DNA of 6,338 nucleotides. Source: Acidobacteriota bacterium (lineage in GTDB: Bacteria; Acidobacteriota; Terriglobia; UBA7540). The notes under the pieces are model-generated. The model saw only the letters and a list, made by a program, of their open reading frames with translations. It made no database searches and had not been told where the DNA came from. Numbering within the stretch: the first letter of the stretch is position 1; each line of letters begins with the position of its first letter. The stretch lies in the NCBI GenBank assembly GCA_003165615.1, contig PLWR01000610.1, positions 138 to 6,475 on the forward strand, read 5' to 3'. The position numbers and the translations under genes are program-made. This document shows, piece by piece, positions 1-6,300 of this stretch.

Positions 1-97
1 GGAAGGCATAGCCTTCCGGCGGCGCGGAGGAAGAGAAAACGTGCGAGATGGGCCGGAAAGGCAGAGCCTTTCCGCACAGCAGCGGGGCCAAGCCCCG
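1..97. repeat. Cluster of three GC-rich triloop hairpins (REP-like)
   Basis: Three perfect inverted repeats, each with a 3-nt loop, lie close together. The first is GGAAGGC-ATA-GCCTTCC at 1-17 (7 bp, possibly longer but cut by the window edge). The second pairs 54-62 with 66-74 around loop AGA (9 bp). The third pairs 83-88 with 92-97 around loop CAA (6 bp plus a possible outer G-T pair). All three share the core GGC-N3-GCC, at 5-13, 60-68 and 86-94. None is followed by a T-run on either strand, so they do not look like intrinsic terminators. The pattern suits a short palindromic repeat family or an RNA made of small hairpins; copy number elsewhere in the genome cannot be seen here. Confidence 0.65.
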
Positions 98-277
98 TCA
101 AATGCCACGAGCCCTCGCTAATTTGGACAGCAGTGCGGTCATTTAGCCCATGGCTTCCAGACGCTGTGAGAAAATAAGCAAACTCGCGCCGAGACGCTGA
201 GACGCAGTGGTTCATAGTAAAACAACTTCTTTATTTGTATTATCTTCTCTTCCTATGCGTGAACCCTTTGCCAGCCG
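98..277. other. Non-coding stretch with a short tandem repeat
   Basis: No convincing gene is visible. The only structure noted is a tandem 8-mer, CGAGACGC followed by TGAGACGC, at 190-205. It resembles the short 'GAGACGC' intergenic repeats seen in many bacterial genomes. The AT-rich part at about 218-255 lies just downstream of the minus-strand gene's stop, but I see no hairpin there that would make a clear intrinsic terminator. Confidence 0.4.
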
Positions 278-1951
278 CTACGGGTTCGAATCCTTGGCGG
301 GGATCAAATCGACTTGCACCGAATTGCGCGAGCCTTCGGTGATGTGAACGGATTCGCCAAGCTTCTCGTAGGGCTGGAGGAATTCCGGACTGGTGTAGGC
401 GTCGGGCTCGATCTTTTCCCAGGCAAACACTTTGAAGTCACCGGGTGGAACACCCTGGAAAACGAAATGGCCGTTCTGGTCCGTGGTAGTGGATTTGAAC
501 AAGCGCTTTTCGCCACGATGAGGCGGGTCAGGCACCAGCGTGACGGTGCATCCCGGGAACGGCTGTTGATCCTTGGAAATCACTCCGTCCACATTCGCTC
601 CATTGGGGCTGACCACAATTTCCAGGGAACCCGGAGCTTGTTTCGAGTCCACCGTCACGCCCGCCGTCAGCACATCAATCCCGCCCAGGCGGGCGGATTT
701 CACAAAGGAATTCTCTGGCAGGTTATCAACGTTGATCTCGTATTCACCGTCCGAGACGTTTTTAATCAGGAAACTTCCATCCGCTTTTGCGGAGTCACTC
801 CTCCCGCCGCCAAAAGGCAGCGTTATAATTTTGGGCACCAGGTTGACGGCGAGAGAGCCAACGTTAGAATCACTCTGCCCGTCGACGCCCAAGTGGCCTT
901 TAATTTCCACCCCGGGCGCGACGGTCAGCGTGACGCCCTCGATGTCAGAATCAGCCACTTCCAGGGCTTGGCGGCCAAGGCACTGCTTCCCTTCATCAAA
1001 AAGCTGGGCGTAAAGGTAATACGAGCCGGGAATGACGTTCGGGATTTCAAACGCGCCCTGGGCATTGGCGGGGCGCATCGAGTTCTGCCAACCGAAATTT
1101 TGGTTTGGGTTCTGCTCGCGGAGGAAGACCATCGCTCCCTGGGCGGTGCCTCCACACCCGGCGTTCAAGACATTCCCCTTGACCGACAGGGCGCGAATGG
1201 GTTGCAGGCTGATGTCGACGCCGGAGAATTCACTCCCCCCTTGCACGGTAATGGGCGCGGCGCGCTCGGCATCGGGAACTCCCGGATAATAAACTGGCAC
1301 ATAGCCCTGCTTGGTTTTGGCATTCCCGAACCGGTCGGCTCGAAACGTGGCCTGCACGAAGTACTGCCCGGGAGAAAGTCCAAAAAGCCGGAACTCGCCG
1401 AGATCGTTGGTCTGCCGGGACTGGTTAGCCATCAACTGGCGTTGCCCCCGGACGTACATATAGTGCATCGCCGATACCTGGGCATACTCAATGGGTTCAC
1501 CATCCTCGTCGTACACGTGCCCGGTGATGACGGCGGCGGGGACCATCTGGAAGGTAATGTCGGGAACTTTCTGCCCGGCGGAAAGAGTCAGCATGGCGCC
1601 TTGTCCCTCCGGCGTGCGCTGGCCGTATTGCTGCCTCACAAAACCCGTGCGCTGGGCTGACAAATAGTATCGGCCCGGGTTAAGCCCCTTCAACTCAAAC
1701 CGCCCCATGGCATCGGTCTCAGCGGAACCTCCCTGGGACTCGTCATTGTTTCCCCTTCTATTTACCGCCGGCCATGCCTCCACAATGGCCTTGTGCAAGG
1801 GCTCGCCCGTGCCTGCCTTGATCACCACACCTTGAACAGTGCACAAGTCAGCGGGATTCGGAGTTGTGGCTTGTTGTGCCGGAAGGGCAAGTTGGAAGAA
1901 CAAAGAAAGCAGAATGGTGAACATGGCCAAGTCCCTAATGCGCCCGCCCAT
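278..1951 (-). CDS. Secreted carboxypeptidase-regulatory-like multi-module protein
   Basis: The 557-residue product is probably exported and has no visible catalytic domain. Residues 1-28 look like a Sec signal peptide: R4 and R6, a hydrophobic core at about 8-23, and cleavage near A25-A28. The mature part holds about five Ig-like/transthyretin-like modules of the CarboxypepD_reg type. Each ends in a G-x-F-x-(6-7)-G-x-(Y/F) strand pair, starting at residues 83, 185, 299, 392 and 494 (for example GRFELKGLNPGRYYL and GEFRLFGLSPGQYFV). Proteins like this are abundant in Acidobacteria. Such modules are usually binding or structural, and the ligand here is unknown. No TonB-dependent barrel follows, so this is not a full SusC-like transporter. 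The gene is divergent from the hydrolase gene. The start is uncertain: ATG at 1951 gives a charged n-region, while the internal ATG at 1924 has AGGGA 7 nt upstream. The opposite strand is also open over much of this gene, but the signal peptide and repeated modules show that this frame is the real one. Confidence 0.88.
   Translation of the reverse strand: MGGRIRDLAMFTILLSLFFQLALPAQQATTPNPADLCTVQGVVIKAGTGEPLHKAIVEAWPAVNRRGNNDESQGGSAETDAMGRFELKGLNPGRYYLSAQRTGFVRQQYGQRTPEGQGAMLTLSAGQKVPDITFQMVPAAVITGHVYDEDGEPIEYAQVSAMHYMYVRGQRQLMANQSRQTNDLGEFRLFGLSPGQYFVQATFRADRFGNAKTKQGYVPVYYPGVPDAERAAPITVQGGSEFSGVDISLQPIRALSVKGNVLNAGCGGTAQGAMVFLREQNPNQNFGWQNSMRPANAQGAFEIPNVIPGSYYLYAQLFDEGKQCLGRQALEVADSDIEGVTLTVAPGVEIKGHLGVDGQSDSNVGSLAVNLVPKIITLPFGGGRSDSAKADGSFLIKNVSDGEYEINVDNLPENSFVKSARLGGIDVLTAGVTVDSKQAPGSLEIVVSPNGANVDGVISKDQQPFPGCTVTLVPDPPHRGEKRLFKSTTTDQNGHFVFQGVPPGDFKVFAWEKIEPDAYTSPEFLQPYEKLGESVHITEGSRNSVQVDLIPAKDSNP
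1932..1936 (-). promoter_or_regulatory. Possible Shine-Dalgarno for an internal start
   Basis: On the minus strand AGGGA lies 7 nt before the second in-frame ATG (1924-1922, residue Met10). The first ATG (1951-1949) has only a weak GTGAG-like match ahead of it. This favours translation from Met10, although the resulting signal peptide would lack the usual positive residues. The choice between the two starts remains open. Confidence 0.4.
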
Positions 1952-1955
1952 TATA
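1950..1955 (-). promoter_or_regulatory. Perfect -10 box overlapping the first ATG
   Basis: The minus strand reads TATAAT here, with its last two bases forming the AT of the upstream-most ATG. If it is a sigma70-type -10 element, transcription would start near 1943, leaving about 19 nt of leader before the internal ATG at 1924. No good -35 box is seen 16-18 bp upstream. A chance TATAAT next to an ATG cannot be excluded. Confidence 0.35.
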
Positions 1956-1977
1956 ACTCACGTAGCGGCGGGGTTAC

Positions 1978-1991
1978 CCGTCAGTTGACGG
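1978..1991. promoter_or_regulatory. 14-bp palindrome, candidate operator
   Basis: CCGTCA-GT-TGACGG is a perfect 6-2-6 inverted repeat in the divergent intergenic region. It overlaps a second small palindrome, GGGT-T-ACCC, at 1971-1979. Its centre (1984.5) is about 41 bp upstream of the transcription start predicted from the minus-strand TATAAT box, a typical place for an activator that compensates for a missing -35 box. The cognate regulator is unknown and no regulator gene lies in the window. Confidence 0.35.
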
Positions 1992-2034
1992 ATGGTATGG
2001 TGTCATTTGGAATAGAGACCCCGTCGCAAACAAT

Positions 2035-2054
2035 TGTCATTCCCGCGAAGGCGG
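2035..2054. repeat. Fragment of a dispersed TGTCATTCCCGCGAAGG-type repeat
   Basis: The 20-base string TGTCATTCCCGCGAAGGCGG matches a widely seen bacterial intergenic repeat type that usually continues as GGAATCC. Here the match breaks off after GCGG, so this is a fragment or a diverged copy. It lies between the two divergent genes. Confidence 0.4.
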
Positions 2055-2071
2055 AGGTGCGCTACGTTTGC

Positions 2072-2102
2072 TTGACCCTCTACGCCGTTTTGTGCTTACG
2101 AT
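2072..2102 (+). promoter_or_regulatory. Weak candidate promoter for the hydrolase gene
   Basis: TTGACC at 2072-2077 matches five of six bases of a -35 box. TACGAT at 2097-2102 matches four of six of a -10 box. The 19-bp spacing is longer than ideal. It would leave a leader of about 70 nt before the start at 2179. This is offered only as the best candidate seen. Confidence 0.22.
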
Positions 2103-2165
2103 CGAATTTCCTTTACATCGAAAGTGGAATGTCAGATTCTTTGGCCGAAAAATTTATACGAGAAA

Positions 2166-2171
2166 GGGAGG
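2166..2171 (+). promoter_or_regulatory. Strong ribosome binding site for the hydrolase gene
   Basis: GGGAGG lies 7 nt before the ATG at 2179, within the purine-rich run 2161-2171. Its strength and spacing fix the start of the Tat-signal protein and argue against other in-frame starts. Confidence 0.8.
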
Positions 2172-2178
2172 CTAACCC

Positions 2179-3519
2179 ATGAGTGTTTCCAGACGCGAAC
2201 TCATTACTTACGGAGCAGCCGGCGCCTTGACCGCGCTCGCTCCGGGCAGTCCTGCGGGCGCCGAGGCGGCCTCGCAAGCCACGGGCTCCTCACCGAGCCC
2301 GAACCCAACGCCTGTGCAAGTGGCCACGGATGAGGCGACGCACACGGCGCCAGGTGGACTCGATGGTTATGACATGCGGGATGGCCTGAGGCCTCGGCGC
2401 TTGACCTTGGCGATGTGGGATCAGGCGTATGTGATGCGCCACATGCCGGGCGGAAGCTTCCATGATTATGATCGCGTCCTCGATGAAACGGTCGAACGCG
2501 GCTATAACACCGCGCGCATTGACCCCATGCCCGAGTGGGTCGACCTGCGCCAACCCGACCGCATCCTGGAGTGGGGAGACCCCCACCAGCCCTTCATGCC
2601 CTGGGGATGGAACACGGCGGTCAAGGGGCCGGCAGGGCTCTGGATCATCGACTTCGTCGAAAAATTGCACCAACGCCCATCGCTTAATTACACGCTGAGC
2701 GCGTGGTGGGGCATGCCGGGGCCCCCGCCGGCGCCCGTCGCGCCCGCCGCGCTCCGCGAGCCCGCCAACATGGCAGAGGGAGCGGAGATGTGGGCCGTCA
2801 TGCTGACCGATTGGAAGCAGCGTTTCGGTTTCGATCGTCTCGTTTATGTCGATATCGCCAATGAAGTCCCCTACTTCTTCCCGGGGGTGCAGGAGAGGTT
2901 TAAGAAAGTGTCGGGCGCGAGCTGGCATGATTCTCCCGCCTTATCCGCCGCCCAAATTTCCTTCATGGCCGACGAAGTGAACAAGCCGTTGCGGCTGTTG
3001 CGGCGGGAATTCCCCGAACTGCGCTTCACCGCCTCGATTCACGGAGATCTGCGCTGGCTCGACATACCGGTGGAGCTTGACTGTCTCGATGTGCACTTCT
3101 ACGCCGACGCGGACCCTCGCTGGACGGAGCGCACCCGCTTCCACGATTTTGCTGCCGATGGGATGTATACCAACAACCGCTGGTTTGCGGAATTCTCGGA
3201 ACGCGCCACCAAGACGGCCGCCGCCATGGCGCCCATGCTGCGCGCCCGCCAAAGATTCAAGATGGGGGAGTTCGCCGGCTGGGCGGCGCGGCGGGGCGCT
3301 CCCTTGACAACCTCGGAAGCTTGGGCGTCCTGGTACTATTTCGACGACCCCCACCTGGACTGGGGCTGGCTCCTCGATTGGGCGAAGTGGTCGGTGGAGG
3401 ATGCTATCGCCTGGAAATTTTGGGGCTGGACACCGCACAACTACGCTCAGCCGCAATTCGCCAATTGGCGGGATGTGAACTGGCACCGCACCCTGAATGA
3501 GCGGTTCTTGCGAAGCTAA
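2179..3519 (+). CDS. Tat-exported cellulase-like glycoside hydrolase, clan A fold
   Basis: The 446-residue product probably cuts a beta-linked sugar outside the cytoplasm; the substrate is unknown. The N-terminus carries a twin-arginine signal: S4-R5-R6-E7-L8, a hydrophobic stretch at about 9-21, and an AEA cleavage site after residue 30. A Pro/Ser/Thr/Ala-rich linker follows to about residue 58. The rest reads as a TIM-barrel hydrolase of the cellulase-like type. ARID around R113 fits an early barrel strand. IANE puts N228-E229 at the acid/base position. DVHFY gives H306-x-Y308, and KMGEFAGW gives E364 as likely nucleophile. The Asn-Glu pair and the late Glu are the clan-A hallmarks; assigning them here is inference. 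Residues 382-435 contain 11 Trp, suiting a sugar-binding cleft. Export by Tat implies folding before secretion. The gene is divergent from the modular secreted protein and followed by a hairpin. A GH5-like or unclassified family is possible. Confidence 0.75.
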   Translation: MSVSRRELITYGAAGALTALAPGSPAGAEAASQATGSSPSPNPTPVQVATDEATHTAPGGLDGYDMRDGLRPRRLTLAMWDQAYVMRHMPGGSFHDYDRVLDETVERGYNTARIDPMPEWVDLRQPDRILEWGDPHQPFMPWGWNTAVKGPAGLWIIDFVEKLHQRPSLNYTLSAWWGMPGPPPAPVAPAALREPANMAEGAEMWAVMLTDWKQRFGFDRLVYVDIANEVPYFFPGVQERFKKVSGASWHDSPALSAAQISFMADEVNKPLRLLRREFPELRFTASIHGDLRWLDIPVELDCLDVHFYADADPRWTERTRFHDFAADGMYTNNRWFAEFSERATKTAAAMAPMLRARQRFKMGEFAGWAARRGAPLTTSEAWASWYYFDDPHLDWGWLLDWAKWSVEDAIAWKFWGWTPHNYAQPQFANWRDVNWHRTLNERFLRS

Positions 3520-3532
3520 TCAGCAAGCGTTG

Positions 3533-3559
3533 CGCAGGCCTCCGACTTTGAGGTCTGCG
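3533..3559 (+). terminator. Hairpin after the hydrolase gene, possible terminator
   Basis: Positions 3533-3542 pair with 3550-3559 as a 10-bp stem with one G-T pair and a 7-nt loop (CGACTTT). It starts 14 nt after the hydrolase stop codon. The sequence after it, GTTCTTCC, has only a weak T-tract, so it may be a poor terminator, an mRNA 3'-end stabiliser or a repeat copy. Confidence 0.4.
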
Positions 3560-3644
3560 GTTCTTCCGGTGCCATTTGACCGAATCTTGCGTGGCGAAGA
3601 AGTCGCGCCCCCAAGAGCTAATGTAGCCTTGCGGATGTTTCATG

Positions 3645-3650
3645 TATAAT
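3645..3650 (+). promoter_or_regulatory. Perfect -10 box close to the kinase start
   Basis: TATAAT lies 11 nt upstream of the kinase ATG. A start of transcription about 7 nt downstream (near 3657) would leave a leader of only about 5 nt. No good -35 box is visible near 3622-3627 (TGTAGC). The segment between the box and the ATG has no Shine-Dalgarno sequence, so initiation on a leaderless or near-leaderless mRNA is likely. Confidence 0.5.
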
Positions 3651-3661
3651 CCGATTCACAA

Positions 3662-6244
3662 ATGCTTCTGACCTCGGGTGTCAAATTAGGTCCTTACGAA
3701 GTCCTTGCGCCGCTCGGCGCGGGCGGCATGGGTGAAGTGTATCGCGCCCGCGACACGCGCCTGAACCGCGAGGTGGCCATCAAGGTCCTGCCCGAATCCC
3801 TTTCGCAAGACCCGGACCGCCTGCGGCGTTTCGAACAAGAGGCGCGGACGGTGGCGGCGCTGAACCATCCCAACATCCTGGCCGTTTATGATTTCGGCTC
3901 ACAAAACGGCACCCACTACATGGTCAGCGAACTGCTGGAGGGAGAAACGTTGCGCCAGCGCCTGGAAGAGGGCGTGCTCCCGCCGCGCAAGACGATTGAT
4001 TACACCTTGCAGATTGCCAAGGGCCTGGCTGCCGCGCACGGCAAAGGCATCGTTCATCGCGACCTGAAACCGGAAAACCTGTTCATCACCAGGGACGGAC
4101 GCGTCAAGATTCTGGATTTTGGCCTTGCCAAGGCGACCCCGATCGAGTCTTTCCCCGGCGGCCCGGCGAGCGCGCCCACCGCCGCGGAAACCAGTCCCGG
4201 CGTGGTGCTGGGCACCGTGGGTTACATGTCGCCCGAGCAAGTGCGCGGACAGGGGGCGGATGCCCGCTCCGATATCTTCTCGCTCGGCGCCGTCCTCTAC
4301 GAGATGCTTACGGGTCAGCGCGCCTTCAAGCGCGACTCCGGGCCGGAGACTCTGACGGCGATTCTTAAAGAAGAGCCTCCCGAAATCAGCGGGGCCCCGA
4401 GCAACATTCCGCCGGGACTCGAACGTATTTTTCGCCGATGTCTGGAAAAGTCTCCGCTGGAGCGCTTCCAATCCGCCAGCGACCTGGCCTTCGCCGTTGA
4501 AACCCTCTCCGGCATATCGCCAGTGACCGCGAGCGGTCCGGTGGCGGCGCAGCCCGCAAAAAAACGCACCGTAGCAACCCTGGCCATCGTTTTGCTCATC
4601 GCCGCGGCAGCGCTGGCCGGGTGGCTCGGCGGGATAAAAAGTTCCAGGCAGGAAGTTCCATTATTCCGGCGCCTCAGTTTTCGCCGGGGAACGATTTATT
4701 CCGCGCGCTTCACCCCCGACGGCAAGTCGGTTGTCTACGGGGCGGAGTGGGACGGCAACCCTCTCCAGTTGTTTTCAACGGAGACTCAATTCGCTGAGTC
4801 ACGCCCCTTGGACCTGGGGCGAGCTTATTTACTTTCCGTGTCGCCCTCGGGAGAACTGGCCCTCACGATTAACTCCAAGCTGCGTCCGCACGGCGGCGCA
4901 CTGGGCACTCTGGCCCGAGCCCCCCAAGCGGGAGGAACCCCTCGCGCCCTCCTCGAAAATGTGCTTTGGGCGGATTGGTCGCCGGATGGCAACGATCTGG
5001 CCGTCGTGCGCGCCGTGGGGGCTCTAAACCGGTTGGAGTATCCCGTCGGCAAGGTGCTGTACGAAACGGGCGGATGGATTAGCCACCCCAGATTTTCTCC
5101 CCAAGGCGACCTGATCGCCTTTCTCAACCATCCCGTCTGGCCGGACGACCGCGGATCAGTGGAAGTTGTCGACTTGACAGGAAAGAGGACGGTGCTTTCG
5201 GAAGGCTGGGAAAGCGAGGAGGGAGTCGCATGGTCGCCCCAGGGGGATGAAGTATGGTTTACGGCCATCAAGTACGGACTGGCCCACGCCTTGTATGCCG
5301 TGACCCCTTCCGGCAAACAGCGGCTGGTGGAAAGGATTGCCGGCGGCCTGACCCTGATGGACATTGCCCGTGACGGCCGCGTGCTGATTACCCGGGACGA
5401 CGAGCGCTACGGGATCATGGGGCTTGCCGCTAGAATGAATCAGGTACAAGACCTTTCCTGGCTTGACTATGCGGTCTCCGCGGATATTTCACCGGACGGG
5501 AAGATGGTGCTCTTTGATGAAGAGGGCGATGGGGGAGGCCCCAATTACTCCATCTTCCTTCGCAGGACAGACGGATCTCCGCCGACGCACTTGGGCGAGG
5601 GCACCGCCGGGGCACTTTCCCCCGATGGGAATTGGGTCATCTCATCGCTCCCCTCGACGCCTTCGCAGGTCACCCTTCTGCCCACGGGAGCCGGAAGTCC
5701 CCGGACGATCCAAAGATTCAATATCGAAGACTATGGGGTGGTCGATTTCTTTCCCGACGGCAAGCGCATTCTTTTTGCCGGGAATGAGCATGGGCACGCC
5801 ATGCGGGATTACATTCAGGACCTAGAAGGCGGCCAACCCAAAGCTCTTACCCCCGAGGGGGTGGCCTCCATTTGGAAGACCCACCCCATTTCCCCGGATG
5901 GCGGGTCGGTGATCGCGCTTGACCCGGATGGGAAGCTTTATATTTATCCCACTCAGGGGGGAGACCGGCGGTTGGTGGGTGGCGAGGCGCCGGGCGACGT
6001 TCCCCTCCGCTGGTGCGCGGACGGGCAATCAATTTTTGTAACCCAGCCGGGGGAAATCCCCGCCCGGGTCTTTCGTGTGGATCTGACCACGACGAGCCGA
6101 AAACTCGCTGCCGAACTCTCCGCCCCCGATCGCACAGGATTGACTGGAATCCGCTTTATTCAGATTACCGCCGATGGAAAATCCTACGCCTACACCGTCA
6201 GCCGATTCCTCACCGAGCTTTACACGATTGAAGGGCTTAAATAG
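3662..6244 (+). CDS. Membrane Ser/Thr protein kinase with PD40 beta-propeller
   Basis: The 860-residue product is a Hanks-type Ser/Thr kinase anchored by one membrane helix. The kinase domain spans about 11-283. It has the glycine loop G19-A-G-G-M-G24, lysine K41 (VAIK), helix-C E60, catalytic H132-R-D134 with K136 and N139, metal-binding D152-F-G, and the activation-segment end GTVGYMSPEQ (182-193), where SPE replaces APE as is usual in these bacterial kinases. All key residues are present, so it should be active. A basic KK at 300-301 precedes a hydrophobic helix at about 304-322, placing the kinase inside and the C-terminus outside. Residues 335-860 carry about twelve (S/T)PDG-type PD40/WD40-like motifs, for example at 350, 439, 609, 652, 697 and 743, which suggests one or two beta-propellers acting as sensor or binding domain. 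The start fits the family, whose N-termini read like LTSGVKLGPYEV. The 142-bp gap and its own -10 box point to separate transcription from the hydrolase. The signal and substrate are unknown. Confidence 0.93.
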   Translation: MLLTSGVKLGPYEVLAPLGAGGMGEVYRARDTRLNREVAIKVLPESLSQDPDRLRRFEQEARTVAALNHPNILAVYDFGSQNGTHYMVSELLEGETLRQRLEEGVLPPRKTIDYTLQIAKGLAAAHGKGIVHRDLKPENLFITRDGRVKILDFGLAKATPIESFPGGPASAPTAAETSPGVVLGTVGYMSPEQVRGQGADARSDIFSLGAVLYEMLTGQRAFKRDSGPETLTAILKEEPPEISGAPSNIPPGLERIFRRCLEKSPLERFQSASDLAFAVETLSGISPVTASGPVAAQPAKKRTVATLAIVLLIAAAALAGWLGGIKSSRQEVPLFRRLSFRRGTIYSARFTPDGKSVVYGAEWDGNPLQLFSTETQFAESRPLDLGRAYLLSVSPSGELALTINSKLRPHGGALGTLARAPQAGGTPRALLENVLWADWSPDGNDLAVVRAVGALNRLEYPVGKVLYETGGWISHPRFSPQGDLIAFLNHPVWPDDRGSVEVVDLTGKRTVLSEGWESEEGVAWSPQGDEVWFTAIKYGLAHALYAVTPSGKQRLVERIAGGLTLMDIARDGRVLITRDDERYGIMGLAARMNQVQDLSWLDYAVSADISPDGKMVLFDEEGDGGGPNYSIFLRRTDGSPPTHLGEGTAGALSPDGNWVISSLPSTPSQVTLLPTGAGSPRTIQRFNIEDYGVVDFFPDGKRILFAGNEHGHAMRDYIQDLEGGQPKALTPEGVASIWKTHPISPDGGSVIALDPDGKLYIYPTQGGDRRLVGGEAPGDVPLRWCADGQSIFVTQPGEIPARVFRVDLTTTSRKLAAELSAPDRTGLTGIRFIQITADGKSYAYTVSRFLTELYTIEGLK

Positions 6245-6300
6245 GGCAATAACTTACTTAACTCATCCACCTCTCTGGTTACCGATCCTCTCTTGAAAAC

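Noticed and set aside
282..293. GGGTTCGAATCC, a tRNA T-loop-like string
   Set aside because: It is the reverse complement of the last codons of the minus-strand gene (Asp-Ser-Asn-Pro). Only a short T-stem pairs, and no acceptor, D or anticodon arms are found nearby.
314..1660. Long open frame of 448 codons on the plus strand, antisense to the secreted protein
   Set aside because: It has no recognisable domain or credible start signal. The minus-strand frame has a signal peptide and five repeated modules, so this is a GC-rich shadow frame.
1793..2182. 129-codon plus-strand frame spanning the divergent intergenic region
   Set aside because: It begins inside the antisense of the secreted protein, runs through the repeat fragment, and ends over the start of the hydrolase gene. 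There is no ribosome binding site or protein-like composition.
2290..2928. 212-codon open frame antisense to the hydrolase
   Set aside because: It is Arg/His/Pro-rich shadow translation with no domain, opposite a well-supported Tat-signal enzyme.
3899..4471. 190-codon minus-strand frame opposite the kinase domain
   Set aside because: The kinase on the plus strand has all catalytic motifs in order; this frame has no recognisable features.
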